This document shows positions 12,049 to 25,771 of a DNA stretch of 64,000 nucleotides, in pieces. Numbering within the stretch: position 1 is the first letter of the stretch; each line of letters opens with the position of its first letter. The notes beneath the pieces are model-generated. The model ran no database searches. It saw only the letters and a program-made list of their open reading frames with translations, and was not told where the DNA came from. Where the stretch lies: NCBI RefSeq assembly GCF_027580225.2, contig NC_073358.2, positions 31,646,501 to 31,710,500 on the forward strand, in the 5' to 3' direction. This DNA is from Misgurnus anguillicaudatus. Lineage: Eukaryota > Chordata > Actinopteri > Cypriniformes > Cobitidae. Both the position numbers and the translations under genes were made by a program.

Positions 12049-12605
12049 TATGTCACAAAAGTGAGTACACCCCTTACATTTCTTAAGGGAGAATACTATA
12101 GAAATTAAATTTGGATATATTTAAGAGTAGTCAATGTGCTGCTTCTACAGCAATATGGATTTACTGTCCTCTGAAAATAACTTAACATACAACCATTCAT
12201 GTCAAAACAGGTGGCAACAAAAGTGAGTACACCCTAAGTGATAATAGATGAATATCAATTAACCATGCAAAGCCACATGTCTTATTCATCATCTTCATGT
12301 TACACATTTGTGTATTAAAGCAAAAATTTATAAAATTTGGTATGTTGAGTACAATTCTCTCATACTGACCCCTGGATGTTGAACATGACCCTCATGGCAA
12401 AGAGCTCTCTGAGGATTTAAGAATTACATTTGCTCTCCACAAAGATGGCCATGGTTATAGAAACTTCACTAAGAACCAGTGGCGGCCGATGACTTCTTTG
12501 TTTGGGGGGCTCGATGCAAAGTTCATCACAAGATGTATGTAGCCTGTCATGTGTGTGGTTCCTTTTTTCAAAATATGTGTTCTGCGCATCGAGAGATCCA
12601 GTGTG

Positions 12606-13491
12606 TGTCAGGGTTGAGACGGGAGACAAGAGAACCCAAGCGCAGGCCATGTCGGGGAGTGAACATAGAACATTTATTTACACTGAAACATGAAAACAAA
12701 ATCTACATAAAACATGATCTGTACAATACACTGACACAACATTATTAACAAGACTAAGATGAAACACTAAAATGAATTAACAACGAAGACTGCATGACAT
12801 ACACGAATGATCACAATGAACCAGTACAAGACAAGAGACAAGAGGAGATTAAATAGGGGAAACTAAACAAGATAACCAGGGCAACACAGGTGAGAGGGAT
12901 GAACTGATAATGAATAATTAACAGGGAGAACAAGGGGGCGGGGACTAGAGACGAGATACCAGAGGCACATGACCCAATAGACCCCTTCACAGTTCACGTC
13001 ACAAGCGATTCCCACTGCGCATGTCGGGGTCAGAAAAGTCATTACAGCAGATTGAGTTGTGTATTATTCAGTATCGTCAAAAATGCCTACTTACGTCGTG
13101 GGCTGTGAAAATCGCACCAGGTCTTCCGTTAAGTTTTCGCGATTCATGCAGAATTTCAAAAACAAAAAAATACAACATCTGCGTCTGCAAGCAATTAAAC
13201 GTACAGACTGGGACAATGCAGATATCAAAGAGGCTTGTGTTTGTAGTGCTCACTTCATTTCAGGTAAGTCATCATCTTTCAGCCCTGTTAGATTAAATTA
13301 TAAAGCCTAAATGGTATGAACAGTTTGACCCCATGCTGCCCGCGCACTCGATAGTCATTCAATGTTTACAAACCTTGAAGGGGTCTATATACAAGGCCAT
13401 AAGCCTCCACATGAAACAAGAGACTGTCAGAACCCTGCCATCACGATAAAACATAAATATAAAACAAGACTCTTATGGCAGAGTCCTGACA
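12606..13491 (-). mobile_element. Solo LTR, minus orientation
   Basis: Begins TGTCAGG and ends CCTGACA (TG...CA), flanked by a 5-bp duplication GTGTG (12601-12605, 13492-13496). On the minus strand it has a TATTTAA promoter-like motif around 12850 and an AATAAA signal around 12675, in the order expected of an LTR. About 410 bp of it is a later insertion (12977-13388), so the original LTR was near 475 bp. No internal retrotransposon sequence is present. The superfamily (Gypsy or ERV) is not determined. Confidence 0.7.
12977..13388 (+). mobile_element. DNA transposon fragment encoding a THAP domain, nested in the solo LTR
   Basis: Inverted termini atagaccccttca and its inverse near 13376-13388. 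The plus-strand frame from 13083 encodes MPTYVVGCENRTRSS followed by a basic, aromatic region and CVCSAHFISG, then a splice donor GTAAGTC at about 13264. This is the layout of the first exon of a THAP zinc finger: the C-x2-H pair is present, but the first of the two N-terminal cysteines appears to be missing. THAP exons occur in several fish transposon families (P-like, Kolobok, ISL2EU); which one is not settled. Confidence 0.6.
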
Positions 13492-14689
13492 GTGTGCATC
13501 ACGTGTCTTGTCAAAATAAGTGCCTGCTGCAGACCCGTCCAAAGGGTTTATGACAAAAGAGACACTCGCGTTTGCCAGATACTTGCATAATCTCATGAAT
13601 AATCAAAGTTTACTGTTAAGGGAGTGTCTTACGTGTATTTTGTGAATGTGAGCGTCTCTTTTATCATAAACGGTCTAGAGGCATGTGCAGCAGGCACTTA
13701 TTTTGACAAAACACGTGATGCACACACGATCTCTCGACGCGCAAAACACATATTTTGAAAAAAGGAACGCTAACACTCCGAACACTTATTTTGAATTAGC
13801 GTCCCTCGGATGAGCATTCACGAGCCGCCACTGGTAACAACCTGAAACTGAGTTACAGTACAGTGGCCAAGGTCATACAGAGGTTTTTCAAGACTGCTTT
13901 CACTCTGCACAGGACACACAAGGGGCGATCAAAGAATTGTGTGTTAGGTGCAGAAGCTGGCTTCAAAAACAGATGCATGAGTGCTGCCAACATTGCTTTA
14001 CAGGTTGCAGAAGAAGAAAGTCTATTGTCAGTGCTCAGACCATACGCAGCACATTGCAATAATTGGGTTTGAATGGCCGTTGTCCCAGAAGGAATCCTCT
14101 TCTGAAGCTGGCTCACAAGAAAGCAAACAAACAGTTTGCTGAAGAAAACCTGTCCAAGAGTACGAATTACTGGAACCATGTCCTGTGATGAGACAAAACA
14201 TTAACTTGTTTGGCTCAGAAGATGGCCAGCATGTGTGGTGACGGCCATGCAAGCCCAAATTGTTGCAGTGTGCAGAATATGGTCTGAGCACTGACAATTG
14301 ACAATCTGACCAATGTTGGCAGCACTTATGCGCCTGTTTTTTAACACAGCACTTGGAGTTAACATCTTTGATCGACCCTTGCATGTCCTGTTCCAAATGG
14401 AAACAGTCTTGAAAAAAATTACCCTGGCCACTGTACTGTAACTTAGTGTCAGGTTGTTACTGAACTTCTTATAGCCTTGGCCCTCTTTGTGGAGAGCAAC
14501 AATTCTAATTCTTAAATCCTCAGAGAGTTTTTTGCCATGAGGGCCATGTTCAACATCCAGTGGTCATTATGAGAAATTTGTACAAAAGATGATTTCCAAC
14601 AGGTGTTTTAGCATTCGTTTTAAACCTGTGGACCTATTTTTCCAAACGCCTCACACCCGTACATTCTTCCGTTGAGAGCTTAAATAATA

Positions 14690-15122
14690 GACACTCCAGG
14701 CCAGCCTAGTTGGTGGCAATAATCCGCCTTTGACAGTTGCAAAAATACAAACAACGTTCCCGGCGCGGAGTAATACCGTACCTCATAGCACATCTAATAC
14801 AAGTCAATGGAGTTGGACAAAAATCACGATAAAAACTGTTGGAAAGCGTCTTTTGCAGCGGTTTTTGTGTGAGCGTGTCGGTGAGCGCCCCTGGCCGCTC
14901 GGTGAGTTTCACGTCTTTGTAGACAAAGGTTTGGTGCATTTTGGGAAGGATTGTTTTTGTGCACCTATACAGCCATTCTAGAGGTGGGAGGTCATACAAT
15001 AGGCACCTGAAGATTCTCGGGCCAGCATCATATGCCCAAATTTCTGTCAAAACCGTTCTATTTCATCATAAACAATCTGAAAACAGGGCTTTAAGTGTAA
15101 AATACCGAACTTGTCCTTTAAA
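14690..15122. mobile_element. MITE half related to the element at 26108-26443
   Basis: The right part, from about 14930 to the cttgtccttt-TTAA junction near 15118, matches the right half of the 26108-26443 MITE closely. The left part is different, so this is a variant or rearranged family member. It interrupts the right arm of the Tc1 derivative. Confidence 0.6.
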
Positions 15123-15641
15123 GCACCAAATTTTGGGTGTTCTAATACAAGATACACAAATTTGTAACATGAACATGATGAATAGGACATGTGGCTTTGC
15201 ATGGTTAATCGATATTCATTTATTATTAGGGTGTACTCACTTTTGTTGCCAGCTATTTTGACTTTAATGGTATATGTTAACTTATTTTCAGAGGACAAGC
15301 AGCTATACAAGCAGCACATTGATTGCTCTAAAATATATCCAAATTTCATTTCTGTAATGTCTCTTGAGAAGATATACTAAAATATTTGCTAAAATGTGAG
15401 GGGTGTACTTACTTTTGTGACATGTATAATAACTTAAGATGGCTGAAGCACCTTTAAAGAGAAGAAAGTCTAACCTTTCCTAACTATTAATGTATTAATT
15501 TAGCTTTCTAACTGGCTTAAAGATCTAACATGAGAGAGCAAGCATCTACTTTGTCAGAAATAAATGGTCCAAAATGGTCATAAGCTGTCACTGGGGCAGA
15601 ACCCTTTAAGAAGGTCCTTTTATGTACCATTTACGTACACA

Positions 15642-15644
<3 letters not shown>

Positions 15645-15711
<67 letters not shown>
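15645..15711. repeat. (CA)n microsatellite, about 33 units
   Basis: Uninterrupted CA dinucleotide run. Reading frames through it (runs of TH or CV) are artefacts. Confidence 0.95.
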
Positions 15712-15712
<1 letters not shown>

Positions 15713-18700
15713 TATATATATACACATTTGGTACCAATACGTGCCTTTGATGTATACTAATATTTACTGTTGAGGTACTTAAGGTGCAAAGGTATACTTT
15801 TTGAAGAAGTACCACCCCTGCGACAGCTAAGGACCATTTTTGACCTTTTTTTGGCAGTATATAGGCTACTTTAACTAATACTGAAGGTTGTTTGTTAAAA
15901 TAAAATCCTCACGCCATGAACCAAATTATTATGTTAGAAGATGGAACAAACAACCCATGGGAATATTATGCTTCTAATAGTTTCTTATCCAACTGCAGAA
16001 TATTTTCTGAAACCAATATAGTTGTCAAGTAAAGGTGTTGAACTTTATAATAAATTCACTACATTTTATTTAGTAATATATTTCATTACATTTTAGTTAT
16101 ACTCCAATGCAAACTTTCTATAGGCCATGAGTCCTTGGATAAACTTTTGAGAGATGTTCAAATGTCATATGCATATGAATCTCTGCAGACAAATGTTCAG
16201 ACGGTGACGGCAATATTTATGTGTTGTTTGGCTGTGTTATGTGTTTTGTGCCTATTGTAGAGGGATGATTGATAGACTTTCCTGTTTATATTCAAACCTT
16301 TCTCAGTTGAAGAGGAAATCAATGAGAACAGGCAACCCAGACTTCCTATGTTCTGTATAAAGTGACCTGTGGAAGCAAAGACAAAATACGTGAAGGCTGT
16401 AGCGGAAGGTAAAAATTCGTACAGAAATAGATTGCAATATCGTCTGACATGTTATTGAACAAAGAAACTATTAAAGACCTTTTATAGAGTTTGCAATTTA
16501 AAGTAATAAAAGTTAATGATCAGTATATGTTTTGATACTTTTTAACTATTCTTGTGTTTAATTTTAAATAAAAATGTATTTAGGCTAATTAGACAATTTT
16601 TGTGGTAAAAAAAAACTATTTTAGTCTACATCTGACCCAGCCTTTACACTTTTCTATTTTCGTCTTGTATCTTAAGGATGCAGTATACCACTGTAAAAGT
16701 CATCCAAAGCAGTGGAACAATGGGTTTTATTGTGGAATCTAAATTGTAAAATAGCTTAATGACTCTGCAATTGTTTAATTACCAACTTTAGAAGACTCTT
16801 AAATGAAGTCATGCCCTGCATTCCATTAAGATTGGCTCATGTCCTAAAAGCCCTTCGAAGGGTTTACCCTCCGTAGTGAGAGCTTTGCGGGTACTTTTGC
16901 GTCATCTTAACAAGTCGAGCAAAGAGATGCCTTCATTGCACATCTGTACACTGGTTCACAAAAAAAAAACAAGCTTGGATTGATAAATAAAAAGTTACTC
17001 TCAAAAAATCAGATTAGTAAATACTTACCTGCAAGTTTTGTTTAGGTTAGTTTGTTTTGGTTTGTGCTCACTTTGGTGACACCATGGCCAATGATGTCAT
17101 ATACTTATTAATATTTATTTGTAACATTATAAGCGATTTGTTTTTAATGGATACATTTTGATTACATGGGTAATTTCTGCTCATGCAGTTAAAAAGGATT
17201 AATTTGTTGTCATGCATATAATGAACTTTGTTCATATTAATAGTAGTTTATGTGCACCAAAAAATCTTATAGGGGAGTGAAGTGACCAGCAGTTGTACCC
17301 TTTGAAATTCGTCATTGAAAAGGGTCCTTTGAAGTGGCCAATTTTGAGCACTTTCAGTATGGCAGCCATGTATGTTTTTACTAAGAAGTTCACTTAGCAG
17401 AGGGAAATTTCCCATTTTGAACGCACCCATCAACTGGCTAAAGGGAACAATTAGGGATCATCCATAAAGGATAAACCCTTTCATCTTTCATCTCAAGGTT
17501 TCTTGGTAACCTTCCATTTTTTTAAACCACCAACAAAGACAAAACATGTACACCATGTAAAGTGTTTGCTAGTTAAGTAGCAGAAAAGTTGCTTTTGGTT
17601 GAACTGTATGGACAAGAACGCTCCTTTATTGCCAATTAACACAGGTGTACATTGTTTACTTGCTTTATATATTTTTAAAAAAATATATTGTCAATGTGTT
17701 ACAATAGTGCATTGATTCAGAATTAATACGTTTTCATTTGTGCTGCTGGGGTGTTTACACAGCTCAGCATTAAATGAGACTTCTGCTATGTTTTTATGAA
17801 AGTGACACTTAAACTTTGCTTAAATTGCTGCAGAAGGCAGTTTTTCATGGAAAGGTTACCGACATTTTCCTTTCAAATTAAAGGGTGTTGGACACCTCAG
17901 GCCAATAAGCGGAGCCTTAAATAATTATATTTCAAATTATTTTCACTGTGCAAACGATTACTCATGTGGGATTAATTATGTAAAGGAGATTTTAACACTG
18001 TTGCTATTTAAAATCCATAGTCAATATTAGTGGTGACACCTGGTGTTGCTATTAAACACTACCACAATGATACCAAAATTCCACCACAAAGTCTTTAATT
18101 TTCCTACAATAAAATACCTAGTCTAACACATCAAACAGCATTAGAGTTTAATTAGCTATTGTATTTATATATTATTGTAAGCCATGCTTATTTTTTTGCA
18201 TATTTAACATTTCCAAAACGTATTTAAAGCCACGCATTATAATTATATATAACCATTTAAGACTGATTTAGAATAACATTATTTAAATGTAATTGAAAAA
18301 AAAAATTCTAAGCTGAAGTGGTCATGACATTTCTCACTACCTTTACTTACATATCTACTTTTTTCTTCTTCTGTACAACAGTGAGAAAAAAGCAAGCAAT
18401 TCTACAAATGTCAATAAAAAGGCAACATGGTGTTAAATGTTAACCGCTGTCTGAGCTAATGGAAATAACCTCAATACATCTGATGAGCATCAAAGAAAAA
18501 AGTCATGGAAATTCTTTAGCATTTACCACAATTGAGGTTGACACAATTGTATGACAAACAATAAAGCATAGTCAAAAATTACACCACGACCCCCACCAGT
18601 TTTATGGGTCTGTTTAGATTTGGATTCGTTATGGAAAAATCCACATGCAATTGGCTATAAATCTTAACTACTATTACAAGGGGACCACACATACAGGTTT

Positions 18701-19444
18701 TAAACGTATGGTTAGGTTAATAAATACAAAACATGCCCTGTCCTTTTTCATTTACCCTAATATTAAGTAAGTTAACAGTCCGCTGTTAAGAAAATAAATG
18801 AACCAAGTAAAATTCGTTTTGGAAATCATGAGAACAGAAAATAAAACATTTTAATAGGCATATTTTCTTTTTCTCTCAGTGCATCATGTTTGACATTCAT
18901 TCTCACGAAAGCATTACCCCTTGACAATTGGGAGTTGACACTGTTCTCACAAGCATGAAATTGCTACAATGCACATTACGTGTTAAAATGTGCAGTTGTG
19001 CTGAACTACTACGTGACTACTGCAAATGGTTTAGAAAGCTCAAACACATTGAAACAAACACATTAAAAGATTCGTGTGGATTGCTTTTTTGATAAGAAGA
19101 GCAAGACGCAGAACTTGGTATGAAAAACTTTTCCTATTTAGATTGTAATGCTCGAGGTCCATTCTGATATAGAGCTTACACTTCACACGATCTCAAATGC
19201 AGATAACGACACTGTTTGCCAGCTGTTGATTTAATAGCCCATCTAAAAGGCTCATACTGTGGAGACCATCCAAAAACAACAGCCGACAAGGCAAATGATA
19301 TCATCGAACACAGCAAACGGCAAAGTTGTCACATAAACACTTTTAAATAAATAAATAAATGTATTCTTGGCGTAAATAAAAAAGCATAATAAAGAATTTA
19401 AATAAAACCTTTAACAATTTATCCTAGAGACGCAAACGCATCCT

Positions 19445-19449
19445 ATTGG
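19445..19449. promoter_or_regulatory. Inverted CCAAT box in the pole3 promoter region
   Basis: ATTGG, followed at 19454-19460 by GACGTCA, a CRE-like half site. It lies about 380 bases upstream of the pole3 ATG in a locally CpG-richer, TATA-less region, as expected for a housekeeping promoter. The functional role is inferred. Confidence 0.35.
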
Positions 19450-19825
19450 TTGAGACGTCATAGAAGGTGGGAGGTGAAAGGTCAAGCGCGTGTGTTTGGA
19501 TCATGAAGCGGGTTTAGAAACATTAGCTTTTGTCAACTTCTGTCGTTGTTTTCAAAACCATACGTGGAGAAATCGAGTTATTATATATCGTATGCATAGT
19601 AAACACAGCGAGATTCGTTATCTAACAGGCTTTAGTCGTTTATTTTGAACTGTTGTTGTTTCGCTTTGATAAAATAGACGGCTAAGCTAACGCAGTTTTC
19701 GCGGGAGTGTAGTGTGTATGATCGTCGCACTGTGCGCGAGTGTTTAAACAGACCGAAACCTGCATATATAAAGTGAATTATATAAGAAATTACACAACAT
19801 CTAATTTAAGTGTTTAGTCGGTGTA

Positions 19826-20896
19826 ATGGCCGAAAGACCAGAGGACCTCAATCTTCCCAATGCTGTTATAACGCGGATCATCAAGGAGGCGGTAAGTGTC
19901 ACTTTATTTAATATAAAGTTAAGGTTATGCCCGTTTTCACAGACAAGGCTTAATAAACTGTGAGACTAAAATGAATGTTTTGAGATGTCTAAAAACAACT
20001 TGTCCAAGCAGGCATATCTTAAAATATGTCAGTGCCGATGTTTGGTCTCAAGATGCACACATGTTAATGTTTTTTTTAAAGACGTTTTTATAAAAGTTAA
20101 TCAAATATGTATATAATTTAAATAGTGCATAGTCCTGGCTTAAGCTAAACCTTGTCTGTGAAACCGGGCCATCGAGTCTAAGTTTAGATGTTGGCTTAAA
20201 CTTAAACTTTATTTAAATACACGTCTGCAAAAAGTTATGTTTTTTTTTTTTTTAAGTTATGTTACCCAATGTTTTGGTGTTAAGTATGTCATCTCCATGT
20301 TTTTTTTCTCAGTTGCCAGATGGAGTAAATGTGTCTAAAGAGGCAAGACGAGCTATTTCTCAGGCAGCTAGTGTTTTCGTTCTCTATGCAACATCTTGGT
20401 AAGCAAGCCATGATTTATAACAAATTAAGTTTGGATTTGTGTTATAAAATCAACTTATAAAATATTAAATATTTTTTGACACCAGTGCAAACAATTTTGC
20501 CATGAAAGCAAAGAGAAAGACGCTCAACGCTGGAGATGTGATGTCAGCAATGGAAGAAATGGAGTTTGAGCGTTTCTTACAACCCTTACGTGAAGCACTT
20601 GAGGGTACGTTTGACATGTAGCAGTTATTTTAAAATCTTTCTCACCCCAACACTACATGTTCATTACTTTGTGCCCTGTACATTTCTCACTAAGTTATTT
20701 GACTTTTCCATATATCTTTACAGCCTACAAGAAAGGCCAGAAAGGCAAAAAGGAAGCATCGGAGCAGAAACGCAAGGACAAGAAGAAAAATGGGACAGAA
20801 GAGAATGACAAAAGTAGAGATGAAGAGGAAGATGAGCATATGGATGAGGAACAGGATGTAGAAAACGAAGGGGATGAAGAGGATGTGGAGAATTGA
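19826..20896 (+). CDS. pole3: DNA polymerase epsilon subunit 3 / CHRAC17 histone-fold protein
   Basis: Histone-fold subunit that pairs with POLE4 in DNA polymerase epsilon and with CHRAC15 in the CHRAC chromatin remodeller; nuclear. Four exons: 19826-19891, 20313-20398, 20486-20604 and 20724-20896, all with GT/AG sites, giving 147 residues, the human length. The N-terminus [20 protein letters not shown] is essentially that of POLE3. The histone fold covers residues about 8-90 ([33 protein letters not shown]). A lysine-rich segment and an acidic tail (residues about 115-147) follow, also typical. It is not the related NC2-beta (Dr1), whose N-terminus differs. Intron 1 contains a palindromic MITE. 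Confidence 0.96.
19929..20170. mobile_element. Palindromic MITE in pole3 intron 1
   Basis: Inverted ends cccgttttcacagacaaggc and gccttgtctgtgaaaccggg-type sequence (right end 20170) with a central palindrome. Related, more decayed sequence lies at about 21490-21690 and 49257-49450. Confidence 0.65.
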
Positions 20897-21126
20897 GGCA
20901 GATTAATCTGTCCTGATTACCATCAACTATGGCAAATAACAGAAATTTCCACTTTAATACAGGGAAAGTGTAAGCACTTGGCTGGTCATGAAGTCTGTGG
21001 TACCCAATACAGAGTTTCATTTAATGTTTGTATGTAAATGTGGCAACATTACTGTAGATGGATTTAAGGTGGTGCTGTACATATCAAGATCTGTATATTA
21101 GTTAACTGCAGTATCCATAGGTTTTC

Positions 21127-21132
21127 AATAAA
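21127..21132 (+). terminator. Polyadenylation signal of pole3
   Basis: AATAAA about 230 bases past the stop. A second AATAAA at 21361-21366 could give a longer 3' UTR. Confidence 0.6.
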
Positions 21133-21757
21133 AAGTTAAGCATTCTCATTGGCGGTGGATAGAAAAATTTCTGGGACAGTGATTTGAAATGACCGCTAAA
21201 ATGCAGGTTTATGGAATTTAGTCCACCATCTAAAGATTCTTGAAGTGTTCTGTTAAAATGTACACCAGGAGTATTTCTGGTAAATAAACCTAAATGTCAG
21301 ATGCTTGTGCTTACACATTTATACCAGTTTTTGTACTATGAAATATTTTTGGAAGCTTTTAATAAAGCTCAGTTTCTCAATTTTTTTAACTGCTTGACTG
21401 GTGTTGTGATTTATCAAAGTTGAATGAAATCCCTGTGTCCCCGAAAGTCTCAAAGTAATAAACTAAACCCATCTCACTATGGAGCAGTTTTCTAGATAGG
21501 GGTTAGATTAAGGCAAGACTAGGACTTAATTATATTAGAAAAATGTAGTTTTTACAATTTAAAAAAAACGTATGCATTGAGACAAAACAATGGCACTGAT
21601 GTGTGTTAAGATGTTAGTACATGGTGTTTTTAAATTATGGCAGTTTAAACATACATTATAGCCTAAAACTAGGATAAGCCCTTTCCAAAAAAAGCCCCAT
21701 ATGCCCATAATTTATTGAAGCATGCAAGACCACAACACTTGAACTTTTCAACATTTT

Positions 21758-21763
21758 TTTATT
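21758..21763 (-). terminator. Polyadenylation signal of rpl12
   Basis: AATAAA on the minus strand, 14 bases past the rpl12 stop codon, giving a very short 3' UTR as usual for ribosomal protein mRNAs. Confidence 0.7.
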
Positions 21764-21776
21764 GTCTTCACTGCAT

Positions 21777-25088
<3,312 letters not shown>

Positions 25089-25771
25089 GATGTATCAGCT
25101 GAAGTTGAGCTCAGTATAATTTAAATTGGTGAGGGTGTCGGATGAACCCGGATTCGGGACGACCGATTACTGTTGCACCTTCACCACCAAAGCAAAAAGG
25201 AAAAGGCCTACATAGCGTCACAATGCGAATATAAAGCCTACGAAATATCGCGAGAACTGAGCGACCTTTTACACTGCAGTAAATGATTACGTCATTCACA
25301 ACATCCGATAAGTTGTTCCTGCTTTTACGAAGTGAAGCTAGAGCGGTGTTTATACACCAGACGGGACTGTCAAATCGATATTTGAGACACTCTATAGGTG
25401 TGTCTCAAGCGTCCCATGTTTTAACGAAATTGTTTAGATGTTACTCAGAGGGGGGCACAGTGTTGTGTAAGGTTATTCGTCATTTCTCGCAAGGTATGGT
25501 TGTTGTTTTTTGTGGAAAATGGTAATAACGTTGCTCGCTTTTAATTAAACCAATGAACCATTTGTTTAAGAATATCGAGTAGATTGTTTGTGCGCTAGAC
25601 GAGTGAGTTAATCGGGTTATTGAATTGAAATGTTTTGATTTTAATGCTTGAATTTAATGATACCGTTTTAATCTGTTGACAGCGCTAGTCAAGTGACACA
25701 ATAAACAGGCAGTGGCTTTTGTGGATGTTGTGGGGGTTTAATTAGACGAACGTCAACTCGTTGTCCTCAAA
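25089..25771. promoter_or_regulatory. Divergent promoter region between rpl12 and lrsam1
   Basis: The 683 bases between the two start codons. It holds the TOP-like tract for rpl12 (minus strand, about 25188-25207) and no TATA box in a good position. An 80-codon open frame at 25283-25525 has no known domain and probably overlaps lrsam1 5' leader sequence. The same head-to-head arrangement is known in human. Confidence 0.6.

Larger units (their letters stand above)
12477..13833. mobile_element. Foldback hAT-type element inside the Tc1 derivative
   Basis: Termini CAGTGGCGGC and GCCGCCACTG, flanked by near-matching 8-bp repeats ctaagaac (12469-12476) and gtaacaac (13834-13841), which agree at 6 of 8 positions. 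The two ends are extended inverted repeats, for example ttttttcaaaatatgtgtt at the left and its inverse at about 13745-13765, so the element is palindromic. It was later split by the LTR at 12606-13491. A related fragment lies at about 29448-29580 in an lrsam1 intron. Confidence 0.75.
12049..15425. mobile_element. Palindromic Tc1-like derivative with two inverted 5' halves, carrying nested insertions
   Basis: Both ends carry the same roughly 200-bp terminal repeat with an IR/DR layout: the outer motif cacaaaagtgagtacacccc at about 12055 and its inverse ending near 15420, and inner copies (caacaaaagtgagtacaccc) near 12215 and 15230. The left arm encodes Tc1 transposase pieces on the plus strand (KELSEDLRI at about 12401; VIQRFF and later residues after 13870). 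The right arm, 14231-14600, encodes the same N-terminal region on the minus strand. The arms meet near 14230. Stops and frameshifts are frequent, so no transposase is made. The left arm holds the hAT element at 12477-13833 and the right arm a MITE half ending about 15120. Confidence 0.8.
15426..19800. other. Intergenic region upstream of pole3
   Basis: No gene recognised. It contains the (CA)n microsatellite at 15645-15711 and long AT-rich unique sequence. Close to pole3 it becomes richer in CpG (19480-19800). Confidence 0.5.

Noticed and set aside
15564..15815. Open frames of about 69 codons on both strands
   Set aside because: They are made by the (CA)n microsatellite (TH and CV runs).
19826..20896. 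First thought to be Dr1 (NC2-beta), another histone-fold protein
   Set aside because: The N-terminus [14 protein letters not shown] and the lysine-then-acidic tail match POLE3, and the length of 147 residues fits POLE3 and not Dr1.
25283..25525. 80-codon plus-strand frame between rpl12 and lrsam1
   Set aside because: No domain, no conservation evidence; it lies in the divergent promoter and leader region.
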